A stretch of DNA of 64,000 nucleotides from the NCBI GenBank assembly GCA_947247005.1, contig OX365950.1:11792720-11856719 (forward strand), read 5' to 3'. Below the pieces are notes generated by a model. The model saw only the letters and a program-made list of their open reading frames with translations, was not told the DNA's origin and did not search any database. Position numbers and translations under genes: made by a program. This DNA comes from Spisula solida. Taxonomy: Eukaryota > Mollusca > Bivalvia > Venerida > Mactridae. Shown here piece by piece: positions 37,053 through 49,474 of this stretch (its first letter is position 1; the number at the start of each line of letters is the position of its first letter).

Positions 37053-40000
37053 TCATTTAGATAGAATGTACATACTGTCAGTTTTGATGGCAGGATATCC
37101 TGATGACATGTAAGATGCTGATGACTGAGAGTCTGTTCCTGTACCGCTTCCTGTCCCCTGAGATTGCTGGGAGCCACCATATCCTGACTGACTTCCTCCT
37201 AACATTGAACTCATCTGACCTTGCATCTGACCTTGACCCATCTGGTTTGACATCTGCCCCTGTGATGAACTACTTCCGGTTTGATTTCCACTCTGACCTT
37301 GACCCATTTGTCCTTGACCTTGACCCATTTGTCCCTGACCTTGGTTTCCCATACCCATCATGTTACCATAGCCCATACTATTCATCATCATAGCCATCTG
37401 TTGGGCCATCATTGGATTCATCATTCCCATCATAGCCATAGGATTCATCATGGGGTTCATCATTCCTTGATTCATTTGACCTTGACCGTTACCACCAGAC
37501 TGTGAGCTTGATGTACCATCGTATGATGAGAGTGATTTTGAATCAGAACCGTCTGTCTGATTGCCCCCTCCCGAATTCCCCATGCCCATACCCATATTTC
37601 CCATGCCCATACCATAACCTCCCATTCCCATCCCTCCCATGCCCATATTCCCCATACCCATTCCACCTCCCATATTGCCGCCCATGCCACTACCCATATT
37701 CCCACCCATGTTGCCCATGCCCATACCCATGCCACCTCCCATATTTCCCATGCCACTACCCATATTCCCTCCCATGCCACCTCCCATATTTCCCATACCG
37801 CCACCCATATTTCCCATTCCTCCTCCCATATTCCCGCCCATACCGCCTCCCATATTTCCCATGCCACCGCCCATATTTCCCATACCACCCATTCCTGAAT
37901 TCCCACCTCCGTACCCTCCTCCCATGTTGCTGTTCATACCAGACTTGCCACCCATACCTCCTAAAAAAGACAAAGAATTATGATTATCAGAAATGTTTTT
38001 ATATCTATAATATTACATATATTTAACATACAAATAGTATGAAGTAATTCAAGCACATGTAAATATTTTATCAAACAATTTGATACTTTCAGCCAAATTG
38101 TCATAGAAGACCTAAAAGCCATATCCTAGTTTTGAACCCATGACACAAGGCTCACTTTTTTTTGTTTTATTCCACTCTGGCCATAAACACTGTGACAAAT
38201 CATGTGACATTCCAGCCGAAAACAGACACGTTTTTTGGCTTGTTACTTTTTTAAGGATTTTTCGTTCTATTTTCTCTTAGGACATGTATGAAAGACAGCA
38301 TACTTTGTTGGTTCTGACACATTTTGTAAGATCGATTTACGGTAAATTGTACTCTCAGTTTACTTGCGTGTATATTTTTTTTTTATTTGTCTGAGACAGT
38401 CGCAGCATGTTACCATTTGATTTTATTGATGCTAATCATAAATGACTCATGACTGAAGCTGTATCTGTACTTACTTTTATTCATACCCATACCCATATTT
38501 GAAGGGCCCCTGCTGTCTTTACCTGAAATTCAATTCAAAGTATTAGTTTATTTATTGTCAGAAATTTGATACAAACAAAATAACATAAGCTATATATAGC
38601 TTTTGACAGACAATTAAAAGTCAATTAATATCAAATCTAATAGTATAATGTAAGACTTTTGTAGCAATCTTTGTTGTCTGAAATTTACACTAAAAAATTG
38701 TTAGCAATTTTTGTACTTTTGTCAATATTTCCACTTCGATAACTTTACCATACATACAGTATTTCATTAGAAGTTCAGAGAAAGTATATTTAAAGCCACA
38801 ACAATAGAAATATAGTATCCATTATGAGTTTCTTTGGAGATCAACATTTCTTAAACGAGTCTAGAAAACAATTTATTATTATTAAGCGAGCTTTACTTTT
38901 TCGCACAGAAAATCTGGTGACGTCACACATTTGTTAATACACATGTTGGAAAACATTGTTTTGTCATGTGTTCTCACATGAAAGATTACAGTATTTATGT
39001 GATAAAAACTACTTACTTCTTCGTGAAGTAATGGATTCAGCTTTCTTTACTTCAACTAACTGTCCATCAATGTCTAGATGTTTCTTTACTAAAATTAATG
39101 TAAATGTTATATAAAACATATATTTAAGAACTTGGACTTTATAAAACAGGGGTGTCAATTGAGCCAAATTAAAGATCCTGAAAATCATACACACCCGACC
39201 ATTTTTGCCAAACAAGAGGCCTTCAACCACATTGTTCCATATCTAACACAGTTTGTATTAAGGGAATCTTTCAGAGCAGACTTAATTGACCATAACTTTG
39301 CCATTTCTTGAGATATTTTTGTCATTCAACTTTTATTTTTGTCAGAAATATTAGCTCTTTTAGAACTGATAAATCCGATTTCCGGATAAGTCAGGAATAT
39401 TGGCACCCTAGTAACAGTTACATACATATATACGGTAAGAAACTCAATGTTGGTTACCCAGCGCTAAACTTTTTTTTTTTTTTTTTTTTTTTTTGAGGTT
39501 TTGGTATATTTTATTTTGTATAACTCATTTTCATATTTACAAACAAGCTCAATGGCTTTTCAAAGACTACGCTAACAGAGTTTAAAACTACCTACTATTC
39601 AATTTACAGAAATAAACTATTAATAAAATTACATTAATACAATATACAGTAACCTCATATAATATAATAAACAAACAAAAAAAAACAGAAAAAAACATAG
39701 TTTCACCACCTTTTTTGTGTTTTCTGTACTTTGATAATATTTGATTCTTGAGTGTACCTTTAGTTCAATGTAAGGTTTATAAACAAAAGTGTCTTACAAT
39801 GGACCATCTGTTATATTCTATATCTGTTATGCCTGATGTTTGATATATCTCCCATGCAAGTTTTAAACTGTTCTTTAAACTTTCAGTACTAGGTAAGATT
39901 TCTTTCCTTTTACATAGGTATATATATTTTTTATATTCTAAAAGAACAATATCAATAGGTATGTACTCTTTTTTCCCAGATCCTAATACAAGATTTATCT

Positions 40001-43000
40001 TATTTATTTTATAGTTGGGTTCCAGATGTACTATTTCATTATTCAAAAATTGTATAATTGGTTTTACTCTGCAACATTCCCAAAATAGATGGGATATTGT
40101 TTCTTCATGTCTTGTACAAAACGTACATAGGTTATTTGATTTAATTTCATTTTAAAAAGTATTGGTAGCTAGAATTCTATGTACAATTCTTGTTTGTAAC
40201 CATTGTATATATGTGTCTCTAGTATATTTAAAGACGTAGCTGTATATGAAGTCCCAGTCTATATTGTTGTTACTTAATAATTCCCACTTAGGTTTGCTTG
40301 TTGGTGTTTCATCATTTTTGATCAGTGTTTTATATATAAATTTATTTGCATCCTTCTTTGTTAGAATCGGATGTAAATAGCAATTCATGCTGGGATTCAG
40401 GAACTTATTATTTTTTTCTAATGGTATTTTTTTTGCTTTAATATACTTGTTCACAGCATTTCTAAGCCCATAGTATAGTAGAAAATTCAATTTTTCCCCT
40501 GTTATTTCCTCTAGATATTTGATATCAACAAACTTTCCTTGATCATCAATTACATCTTTAATAGATCTTATTCCTTTTTTGTAGAAGGAGGGTAAATATA
40601 TGTATTGTTGATTTATAAGGAGATTTTTGTTATAGAAAAGTGGCATATTATGTATTTGTGTTGTCTCACTTATAGACAATTTATCTAGAAAGCAATAAAA
40701 CTTAAACTTAACAACAACAAAGTATACTATGACCCTGATGAAGGCTAATTGTATAACCAAAATGTAGGTAAATTAAAGAAGATAAATGTTTTAGTCGTAA
40801 CTCCACGTACATCTTTATTGTTTTCAACAACAAAATTGGTTTAAATTCCTATGCTTTCCAACCTTAGCAAGATATATAATATTTCAATTTGGCAAGTGTA
40901 ATATTTATATACTTTGGCCTTCCTACACTTGTTTCTAATGTTTAACTTCACTCCAAAAACATGAAGATTGGTCAGTGACAATTTCCTAACCGTTATGTCT
41001 ATTGAACTGCCATACTGTTAGTTATATCTAAGGCCGATGTAGAATTATGCGTAGCTTACAATTAGATATAGAATACTCTAGATTGCTCCAAAACTAATTT
41101 AGTCTTGATCTTACTTATATGTGACTTTCTGTACTTGATACTTACAAACAGCCTTATCTACAGAATCTGTGTCTTCATACGTTATAAAGGCAAATCCACG
41201 ATGTCGGCCAGTCGTTTTATCCATCATTAACTCGACATGTTTCACACGTCCAAACTGTTTGAATTTATCTTCTAACGTTTCAGATGTAGTCCCCTGACTA
41301 ACTCCACCAACAAATAACTTGAAAACTGACTCCTTTATAGCTTCTCCTGACGACTGGTGCCCTGTCTGAATAGACAATATACAATCCAATGAGGCCATGC
41401 AGGAATATGGGAAATAAACATTGCTCCGTATTTCTATCTGTGTGTTTGTGGAAATTGAGGACTAAATGTGTCTGATATAAACAATTCCCCTTATGGCACA
41501 AAAATAACTCCAAAGGGCGGAACATCCAATAATTATTCATACCCAACAAAATTCAAACATGCCCAAATTGAAATGGCTGTGGGGCATTTAGTGCTACCCA
41601 TTTGATTGACGGAAATGTGTAACACTTTATGCTCTGCCCATTTTCATGACTAATACAATTAGGTATATAACTAATTAATATGTTTTGCTTGTTGTACAGT
41701 ATTTGTGACTTTTTACAGATATATTGATCATAAAAATTATGTTAAATTAATGATAAAACATGATTAATTGCTAGAAAATTTATTTAAACAAAGCGTATTG
41801 AATATATATCTACATACTGTTCTAGGCATTGCACGTTTAGTGTCCACTTGTCTGCCACTAATAACATGGGGTCTCGAAGACTGACAATCTTCCAACATCC
41901 TTGATTCAGTGAAGGTCACAAAACCAAATCCTCGAGATCTACAATTATTAAAATGTAAAATATTAAAGCTGTTGTCTCGTTCTATTCAAAACAGTCTAGT
42001 TCTTTTAAGGCTTGATTTTTTGGGGACAAAATTCTAAATTCTAATTACCCGTAATACACATGATATTAGTGAAACATATTAATTGCATCCTATCCATGTC
42101 ATTAGTTTATACTAGTTCTGTAAATTAGGCTGACATCACAGAAATTAGCAACACAGCATGGGTCAAAGTTAGAAATTCTGAAAATACTGAAAAATTGTCA
42201 CTTTACATAGGAACAATAAACTTTAAAGTTACTAAAAAATGCGGACAACTTTTACCCATGCATCTGAACAGACCTTGATTAGAATAGATTGTTTGCTATA
42301 ATCTGAAGTTAACGAAATACTTGTGTATATAATAGTTTAAAACCTGCTTACCTTCCAGTCTGAGTTTCTTTCATTACAATAGAGTCTTCAACGTCACCAA
42401 ACTGTTCGAAGTATTTTTTCAACTCATCATCGGTAGTATCATAACTGAGTCCTCCAATAAACAACTTGCGGAACTTCTGTGACTCCTCCCCTTGATCACT
42501 GTCACGCCTCTTTCTTTTATTTCGCTGAAAGCGCTCACGGCCATCATCATCATCGTATTGACTGTGTTTTCCGTTGTACTGTAATAATAGGAAAAATATA
42601 AATTAAGATTAAGAATGAAGAGCATGTAGATTTGAAATACAATTTTAGGAATTCCTGCTAAATCATGACAATGCCCTCAAGGGCTTCAGTCTGAGTGCCA
42701 ATGCTGGTGTAATGTACCAATATTTGTCATTTGTGGTATTTGGTCAAGAATAGAACATGTTCCACTGTTCTGACCGAAAGGTCAAACGTGTACCGGAAGT
42801 CAGTCTCTGTCAATCTCAGTTATTATCCTGAGTTCCTAGACGTATACCGAAGACTGACGAGTAATCTCCAGTTTTGGTGAGTGCGTTTATCTAGATAAAG
42901 GTAATACCTCAAAAAAGTTTCTTGTGGCAAGACGAATGGTATCTGACGCTGCTCGAGAAACACCCATTTTTTTAGGGCAATTGTGGGAGGGCTTTCTTTG

Positions 43001-45993
43001 TGTTCTTTGTATTTTATTTACATATATATAGGCTTTCCTTGTATATTGTTGCACATTTATATGAGCTCTCCAACATTCGAGGTAATAAAAGTATTTGTAT
43101 TATTACAAACAAATTGATGTTTTTATCCATTTAATTTTTTATCAAGGTATTGTTTTAAACTGTGATTACAGGGGTTCTACCGAGGCATTATGACCAGTCC
43201 TGAAAATTTGACGCATGTCTGTTTCAAGTTGATACCTTTGATAGTCTTTGAGAAAATGACTCTGATAATAAACTTAACCAACGCACGCGTCACGCAGACG
43301 CACACGATCTTGACAAGATAATAGTCGAGCTAAAAAGCCTAATTCCTTACTGTTTTGAGATTTTATTATCATATCAAGTGAATCGCAACGGTTGAACCAT
43401 ATGATAAGACAACTATGAATGGCATTTAGTATGTTTCTTGTTCGGAGTCCGATGAGCTACTTTCACTTTCAGATTGACATATGGAACATGTTTTGGTCAA
43501 TCAGGGTGAAAAAAACCCTTACTATTTTACTAGGGGAATGGGGCCGATATTCGGTCCCAAATTTACTTAGCCAAACGAGAGCCCTGCACTTTGACCATGT
43601 AGTGTTTCCACATTGAGTCGATTGACTGCCGATCTACGAGATACCAGGCAATTGTCACAATGATAATTCACGGTGACAAATTCAGTCCAAGGTGGCATGC
43701 CACCTCAATTTTATTTTGGAAGCGGTGGCTGGGTGTAAATTGGAAAACCCACCTTGCGTGTACTGTAGGGTACCGAAACCAGACTCCGGCCCTTCCCCAG
43801 GGGCAGAAGGCGCTGTGTTACCCCAGCGCCCTTAAATCCAGATTTGGCTTTACCCCAGCGCCTTGAATCCTACTCCTAGTATGTGTCTTTAAGTCACTAT
43901 GGGTGCTAATATTATGGGTCAGTGTTGTGTTATTGGGACAGCGAATGGCCTTTATTATGTAAATCTTTTAAATTATGGAAAAGGAAGTGGCTAGAGTTAC
44001 GGTCCCGTAACTTTAGCCTTAGATTCTAAAGTTACGGCTCTGACGTCAGAGCCATAACTTTAGTGAATCCCATTAGGTTTGGCTAAAGTTACGGTTCTAT
44101 TCCACAGTTAGAAATTTATAAGGAACCCGTATTTTTAAGTGATTTTATTATATAATATAACAAAAAGTCATTTAGTAAGTTGCAGAAAAAAATTATGTAG
44201 ACATGTACGTCGAAGAGTCCTAGAACTTACAATTCAATTTTTGTAGCCGGAGAATTTCTCCCCAACATAAAAAGATATATCAGAAGCTATAGCAACAAAC
44301 TTTTTTGACAAAGTATAAAATAATCATATGACAATGTTGTCTTTATTCTAGGGGTTTATGTACATCTTGGGGGAATATACTCAAATTTACAGAATGTCTT
44401 TGACTTTCAGACTTTACATGTGTTGTCCATGTTGTGTGTGACATATATGATATAATTTGCTCCAGACTTAGATTTTAATGGATAAGAACAAAAGACTTAA
44501 AGAAAGCAGATCAGCTTAAATTACATGTATTATCTTCGGTTACAGTTTGCATGCTGCCTAATTGCTTTATTTATATATCGCATGCAGTGATTTTTTTCCT
44601 TCTTTGTTTGCTACCGGTCAACGGTACCTTCCCAATTTGAAAAAGGCTATTATTTTCCCAAATTTGAAGGGAGAAATTCCCAATGAACATTTAAAAAAAA
44701 CAATATTCAAAATCGGACATAAAATGAAGAAGTTATGAACATTTTTGACAAGAGGTCAAGCATAAAAGTTTACAGAAACCAGTAAACAGTCACATGTAAT
44801 CTCTTTTTCTGTTTTATTTGGCCTTTCTGATTCATGAAAATTCCCAATTTCAAGTTGTCACGATGCGAAAATTCCCAATCTACGAAAATTCCCAATCTGA
44901 ACGGACCCGGACCCTTTCCTAAAGAGGCCAAATAAATCACTGGCATGTGACGCTTTATATGTTTAGACTTATGATTGTAACAACAACAACAACCGTTAGC
45001 AACTTATTGAAACAAAAGTCTCTCGAACAAGGTACCGACTGTAATTATTCCAAATAAGACAGGACTGTGGTAGTTTGCTATAACTGAACGCTATAATTAG
45101 GTAGTATGTCACTATGTGCCATATGACACGTTATGATGACAACGATATTCTCTCATTCGAACACATGTATATATATAATGGCTGAAAACGGGCGGCAGAT
45201 ATGAATCGCTGAAAAAAAGGTAAATATGTGTTATATAAATAAAATGACTAAAAATTACGGGTTCCTTATAAATTTCTAACTATGGAATAGAACCATAACT
45301 TTAGCCAAACCTAATGGGATTCACTAAAGTTACCGCTCTGACAGGACCGTAACTCTAGCCAGTTCCTATGGAAAACTATGCAGTTTTCTCTTCTGAAAAG
45401 TTCATATATGGGACAATAAGTGAAATTGCGCAAAGTAGCGTGCCACTTCTAGAAAAGTTTCAACCATTCTCGTCGATCTCCTTTAAAAAATAATCTGGGG
45501 AAGGGCCTGAGACTAAATAACAAATAAAATGGAATATTCATAGCAAAGAATACCCTTCTTTATACGATCTTTGGTTCATCGTCATAGACCTTCAGAAGAA
45601 GTTTGCAAATCTGACAAACCTGGAAAATCATTCCTGGCAAAAAAAATAGACAAACAAGACTTTCTGGTACATTTACAATTTGAAATCAGGTTTATGACAG
45701 AAAACATGTACCATTGCCATGTATTAAACTGTTAAAGAACATACTTTGGGATTTATACAACTTACAAGCCCCCCCCCCCCCCCCCCTCTTTGTTTGTTTA
45801 ACCGCATATGCGTGCCAGTTGCGGAGCTCCGTGCACGTCGCGGTTCATGTTAATGCGTTTGTATTATCTTATATCTGCGACTTTATATCAACTTTCAAAT
45901 AATTAATCGATGTACTGTAATTAACATACACGTTTTGAGACATAATTCAAATTAAACAAAGAATAAAATTTAATTTACTTCTCCGTCCGACAT
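37053..45993 (-). CDS. hnRNP A/B-family protein, two RRMs plus Met/Gly-rich tail (7 coding exons)
   Basis: Coding exons on the minus strand: 45993-45979, 42578-42352, 41938-41818, 41365-41146, 39088-39017, 38522-38475, 37960-37053. All junctions are GT..AG and phase-consistent (0,2,0,1,1,1), giving 536 aa. It starts MSDGE. A basic KRKRR (26-30) precedes RRM1 (about 43-121; RNP2 LFIGGL, RNP1 SRGFGFVTF). RRM2 is about 137-214 (RNP2 LFVGGV, RNP1 HRGFAFITY), the paired arrangement of hnRNP A1/A2B1/A3. Residues 236-536 are low complexity: first repeated NMGGGMG, then Gln/Met/Ser-rich. There is no clear RGG box, and aromatic residues are few. Family members bind RNA in the nucleus and act in splicing and transport; that role is inferred. 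The exact orthologue is not assigned (hnRNP A-like; squid/Hrb-like and DAZAP1 are alternatives). Introns hold a LINE and several MITEs. Confidence 0.93.
38829..38892. repeat. Single arm of the 7148 foldback family
   Basis: 'ctttggagatcaacatttct', 'taaacgagtctagaaaaca' and 'ttattaagcgag' match one arm of 7148-7263. It lies in an intron of the hnRNP gene. Confidence 0.55.
39147..39413. mobile_element. Copy of the GGGGTTCTA MITE family in an hnRNP intron
   Basis: Starts 'caggggtgtcaattgagcc', carries 'gatcctgaaaatcatac', 'gaccataactttgcc' and 'cttttatttttgtcagaa', and ends 'ggcaccctagta'. Confidence 0.65.
39470..40790 (-). mobile_element. 5'-truncated non-LTR retrotransposon (LINE)
   Basis: A 25 nt T run at 39470-39494 is the poly(A) tail of a minus-strand element. 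Upstream on that strand are two frames (40760-40152 and 40046-39777) that together read as a LINE C-terminus: 'KWELLSNNNIDWDFIYSYVF', 'YIQWLQTRIVHRIL', then a CTFC...H...C zinc-knuckle-like stretch ('HLFWECCRVKPI'). They are separated by a stop and frameshift near 40152, at a T run in the coding sense. The endonuclease and most of the reverse transcriptase are missing, so it is dead. It sits in the hnRNP intron between the exons at 41146 and 39088, in the sense orientation. The family was not assigned; CR1/I-like is a guess. A 3' end of the same family recurs at 58006-58176. Confidence 0.85.
43169..43238. mobile_element. Truncated copy of the GGGGTTCTA MITE family
   Basis: Begins 'caggggttctaccgaggc' and matches 'attatgaccagtcctgaaaa' and 'gacgcatgtctgtttcaag', then stops. 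It lies in hnRNP intron 1. Confidence 0.65.
43983..45366. mobile_element. 1.38 kb TIR element in hnRNP intron 1
   Basis: Terminal inverted repeats: left 'ggaagtggctagagttacgg', right (reverse complemented) 'ggaactggctagagttacgg'. The match continues through 'gtgaatcccattaggtttgg' and 'atttataaggaacccgta' for about 130-170 bp per arm; the left arm has an extra internal 'taactttagcc' duplication. The 1.1 kb interior has no transposase frame. A non-autonomous DNA transposon of unknown superfamily. Confidence 0.82.
45769..45786 (-). other. 18 nt poly(C) run (poly(G) in the hnRNP sense strand)
   Basis: A homopolymer of 18 C on the + strand, about 190 nt into the first intron of the hnRNP gene. 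In the pre-mRNA it is G18, able to form G-quadruplex structures, and is prone to length error in sequencing. Confidence 0.9.
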
Positions 45994-46065
45994 CTTGGAT
46001 CTATAAAAATTACCAGAAAGATTCGACATTGAACCCAAATGACTGTAATCAACCTAAAAGCGGTA

Positions 46066-48714
46066 ATGAATTCATTTCTTAAGAAATGAACTTAGCGATA
46101 AGAAATGAACCTATAACTCAAAAACCAAACACAAATATGAAGTCTGTATGCTTTAAAATGATAAATAGAGGATATTTGTTGATTTTGGTGTAAGATCGTA
46201 TTTTATTTCATCGAGTGATCACAGAAAATCAATATTTTCACGAGTGAAATAAAATTGATCTTTCACCAAAAATCAACACATTTTCTGTTTATTTTATGCC
46301 TCAATTTCTCTTAAAAGGGTACCGTAATTGGCTTAATTGGAAAAATCACGTCGAAATTGGAACGTCGCGACGTGACAATTGTGACGTCATGATGACGTAA
46401 CGTACATTTTAAAGCCCGGCGCCGTTGACGTTACGTTTCTTTTTCTGAACGATACTGGAACCAGCTTCTAAAACAGTGAAAATAACAAAGTGGTAATTTC
46501 ACGGTTATTTTCACTGTTCTTTTCACTAAAAATTCTCCGTAATCCATTGAAAGCAAATAATAAATAATATTATTATTTGCTTTCAATGGATTGTGGACAT
46601 TTTTCAGTGAAAATAACAGTGAAATTACCACTTTGTTATTTTCACTGTTTTAGAAGCTGGTTCCAGTATCATGTAGAATAAGAAACGTAACGTCAACGGC
46701 GCCGGGCTTTAAAATATGCGTTACGTCATCATGACGTCATAATTCTCACGTCGTGACGTTCTAATTTCGACGTTATTTTTTCAATTAAGCTAATTTTATT
46801 TCACTCGTGATCTCAGAAAATTACATTTTCACTCGTGGCTACGCCACTCGTGAAAATATTGATTTTCTGTGATCACTCGGAGAAATAAAATTCGATCTTA
46901 CACCAAAATCAACAAATATCTTCTATGTATTTCGGGTTTTTCATGTGATTGGATTAATAAAACATTACTTATGACCAATTCTGTGATAAAATACATGTAT
47001 TACCTCTCTTTCAATAAGAAATGACGATTGTATTACCTCCCTTCCATTAAGAAATGTCTTACAAACAGTGTACATAATTTTTTATAAAGGTTTTAAATGA
47101 ACAAAAATGTAATTATGATCTTAATTGCCGAATTTCAATATTATTTGATTGTTAAAACATAACTAAAAGCTGATAGTGTATAGTTTTTTGTAGAGATAGA
47201 TATTATACTTGAGGGTGTAATTGAAGAGAAATACAGCCGTTCCTTAATTAAGTAACATGTTGTAATGAGTTTTACTGATACTATATAGTCTTTATGAACA
47301 TGATATGTGTTAGGGGTATATCGTATTAATATATTAAATTTGAATTATGTTATAATAAATGTTGATCTTCAACTTGTATTAATACTGGAATTACATACAT
47401 TATACCCTTAATTATGATAGCCAATATTATTATGTTTGCAGTACAATTAAAATTTTCTATTGAACATTCGGTATGCGACTAGAAATCGTTTTTCGTTTAT
47501 TTGAGAAATTTAATTAATTTAATTGTCTGTTGCAATAATTATTTGTGTCTCATTTACCAATTTTAATGCTATACATATATATGTTCTGGCTGTCTGTTTC
47601 CTTGGGCACGCTTACTTGCGTTCATCATTCGTACCTTTATTGTCCCTGTACAATAGTGTCATAGTCCAACAGTACAGTTTACTGCCAATTTCATTGTATA
47701 TTACGAGTTGATTGTAAAGTCATATATTACATGTCATAAAAGTTTTGTACAGACGATTGATGTGTGTATAATTGTTCATCTATTAAAAATACTGGTTACG
47801 TATACCCTATCTGAAATGCTCGAAATGCTTAATTTGCACTTAAAAAACAAATGTTTTGTGGATCATTAAATAGACCATATATTCGTTCTGTTTAATATTA
47901 GTGTGTGTATAATGCACGTGCGAATTGATTCATTGTTATGAGAGGCTTGCTTTGTTTGGTGATATGTTGAATTGTAGGGGGGCAACTATAATGTACAATA
48001 CAGTAAAACCTCACGTAACGACCTCCTCAATAATAAGACCATAGATTCGTTCTGTTTTAATATTGGTGTGTGTGCGCGCGTGCGAATTGATTAATTTATA
48101 ATGAACTTTGGAAATCCTTAATTAAGCATATTACTTTATTTATCTTTTTTTTGGCTATTTGGATTATTTAAAATAAATTCTAAAATGGACCATAATGAGA
48201 GCGCCTCCTCGTGGTGTGGTCTGGATGCACATAAATTTCGAGTTGAAATCCTTACGCAACGAAACGCTCTCTGTTCTCTATATTGTGTATGTCACTTCAT
48301 GTATTAAAGTCAAGACACGGCAATATTAGTCTTCGAAAAATAGGCTTTAAGTCCTGTTTTAACAATAAAATAATATTGAAATTCGCCAATTAAGATCATT
48401 ATTATATAATTGATAATTTAAAACCTTTTAATTATCTTATGTATGCGTTTTTATTGAGTTATAGCGCTAGTTCTCTTCGAATATATCGAATGTTTAGCGT
48501 CATTTCTTAATGAAAGGGAGGTAATACATGTATTTTATCACATAATTGATCATAAGTACTGTTTTATTTATCCAATTGTACTGAAATTCCCATAATAAAC
48601 CCGTAATACTATTATTAATCATTTTAAAGCATACAAACTTCATATTTGTGTTTGGTTTTTGAGTTATAGGTTCATTTCTTATCGCTAGGTTCATTTCTTA
48701 AGAAATGAATTCAT
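46066..48714. mobile_element. 2.65 kb TIR element, interrupted in its left TIR
   Basis: The left end at 46066 ('aatgaattcatttcttaag') and the right end at 48714 are inverted copies. The arms run about 210-220 bp through 'cctataactcaaaaaccaaa', 'cacaaatatgaag', 'atacatgtattacctc' and 'taagaaatgac'. The left arm is split by the foldback at 46168-46923 and resumes at 46926. The 1.4 kb interior (about 47060-48500) has no transposase frame. The 62-66 codon frames inside are repeat shadows. The left end is 73 bp from the hnRNP start codon, so it must overlap or abut that gene's promoter. Confidence 0.8.
46168..46923. mobile_element. 756 bp foldback transposon with TA target duplication
   Basis: Two long arms of about 350 bp are inverted copies meeting in the palindrome around 46550-46585 ('ataataaataatattattat'). 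Termini are 'gaggatatttgttgattttg' and, reverse complemented, 'gaagatatttgttgattttg', flanked by TA at 46166-46167 and 46924-46925. Blocks of CG-containing sequence (cgtcgaaatt, tgacgtcatgatgacgtaac, ggcgccg) sit midway in each arm. No transposase. A partial second copy is at about 49475-50113. Confidence 0.85.
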
Positions 48715-49468
48715 TTCTTAAGTGTAAGACACCCACCTAAAAAAGAAAAACACACGCGCATTTATCAAAATTCCTGGCTCCTTCGGGCATGTGTCATTTT
48801 GTTAATGCAGCCAGCTGTGTACCTGTTTTTCTGATAAAGTTCGTTTCCATGTGTATGTGCTTTTGAAGGAGACATATATAAAGAAAAACAATGGGGGTTA
48901 CCAGGAAAAATAGGGGGTCTACAGGCTATAGATTAACACTAGCAATATGTGAAAACTGGTACATGTATCAGTTAGGGCCAGTCATAGCATTAAGTACTGT
49001 GTTTCATCTTACCTAACCGTTATCCACCAGTATGCTTCAATCTTATGATAAGAGCTACTGGAATTATGATATGCACTTCTCCCAGCAAAACATGGTCAGA
49101 TAGACTATCTATGTTCTTCCATACCGATGGCTACTGTCATATAATCTTTAATTGGCGAAGTTGTCAGTACTTATGGCTTATGGAAGAGGAACTCTATACA
49201 GGCTGATTATATATTTATTGCCTTCCTGTACAATTTGTTCAATATTTCGACTTTCTCTGTGTGAGGGGTGTATATTCTTTCCATTTCGTTTTGAAATAAA
49301 CAACCAAACACATACAAATTTACAAATGACATTTATTCCGCGAAATTTCAAGCCAACAACACATTCAATGAACAGAATTAACCAATTATATTCCCCCCTT
49401 CGTAGTTTCTGAAATTTGATTAAGTGCAATTTTAACAACAATGCATATATGTAACACAATTGATAACT
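46441..49468. repeat. Tandem duplication A, unit 1
   Basis: Near-identical to 49631-52658 at a constant offset of 3190 bp, from inside the left foldback arm ('ctgaacgatactggaacc') to 'gtaacacaattgataact'. All spot-checked positions matched. It carries most of the foldback, the interior and right TIR of the 2.65 kb element, and about 750 bp downstream of it. Confidence 0.93.
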
Positions 49469-49474
49469 ATAGCC

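Noticed and set aside
37472..38026. Overlapping open frames on both strands across the hnRNP tail (Trp-rich, Pro-rich)
   Set aside because: They are frame shadows of the Met/Gly repeat coding sequence on the minus strand.
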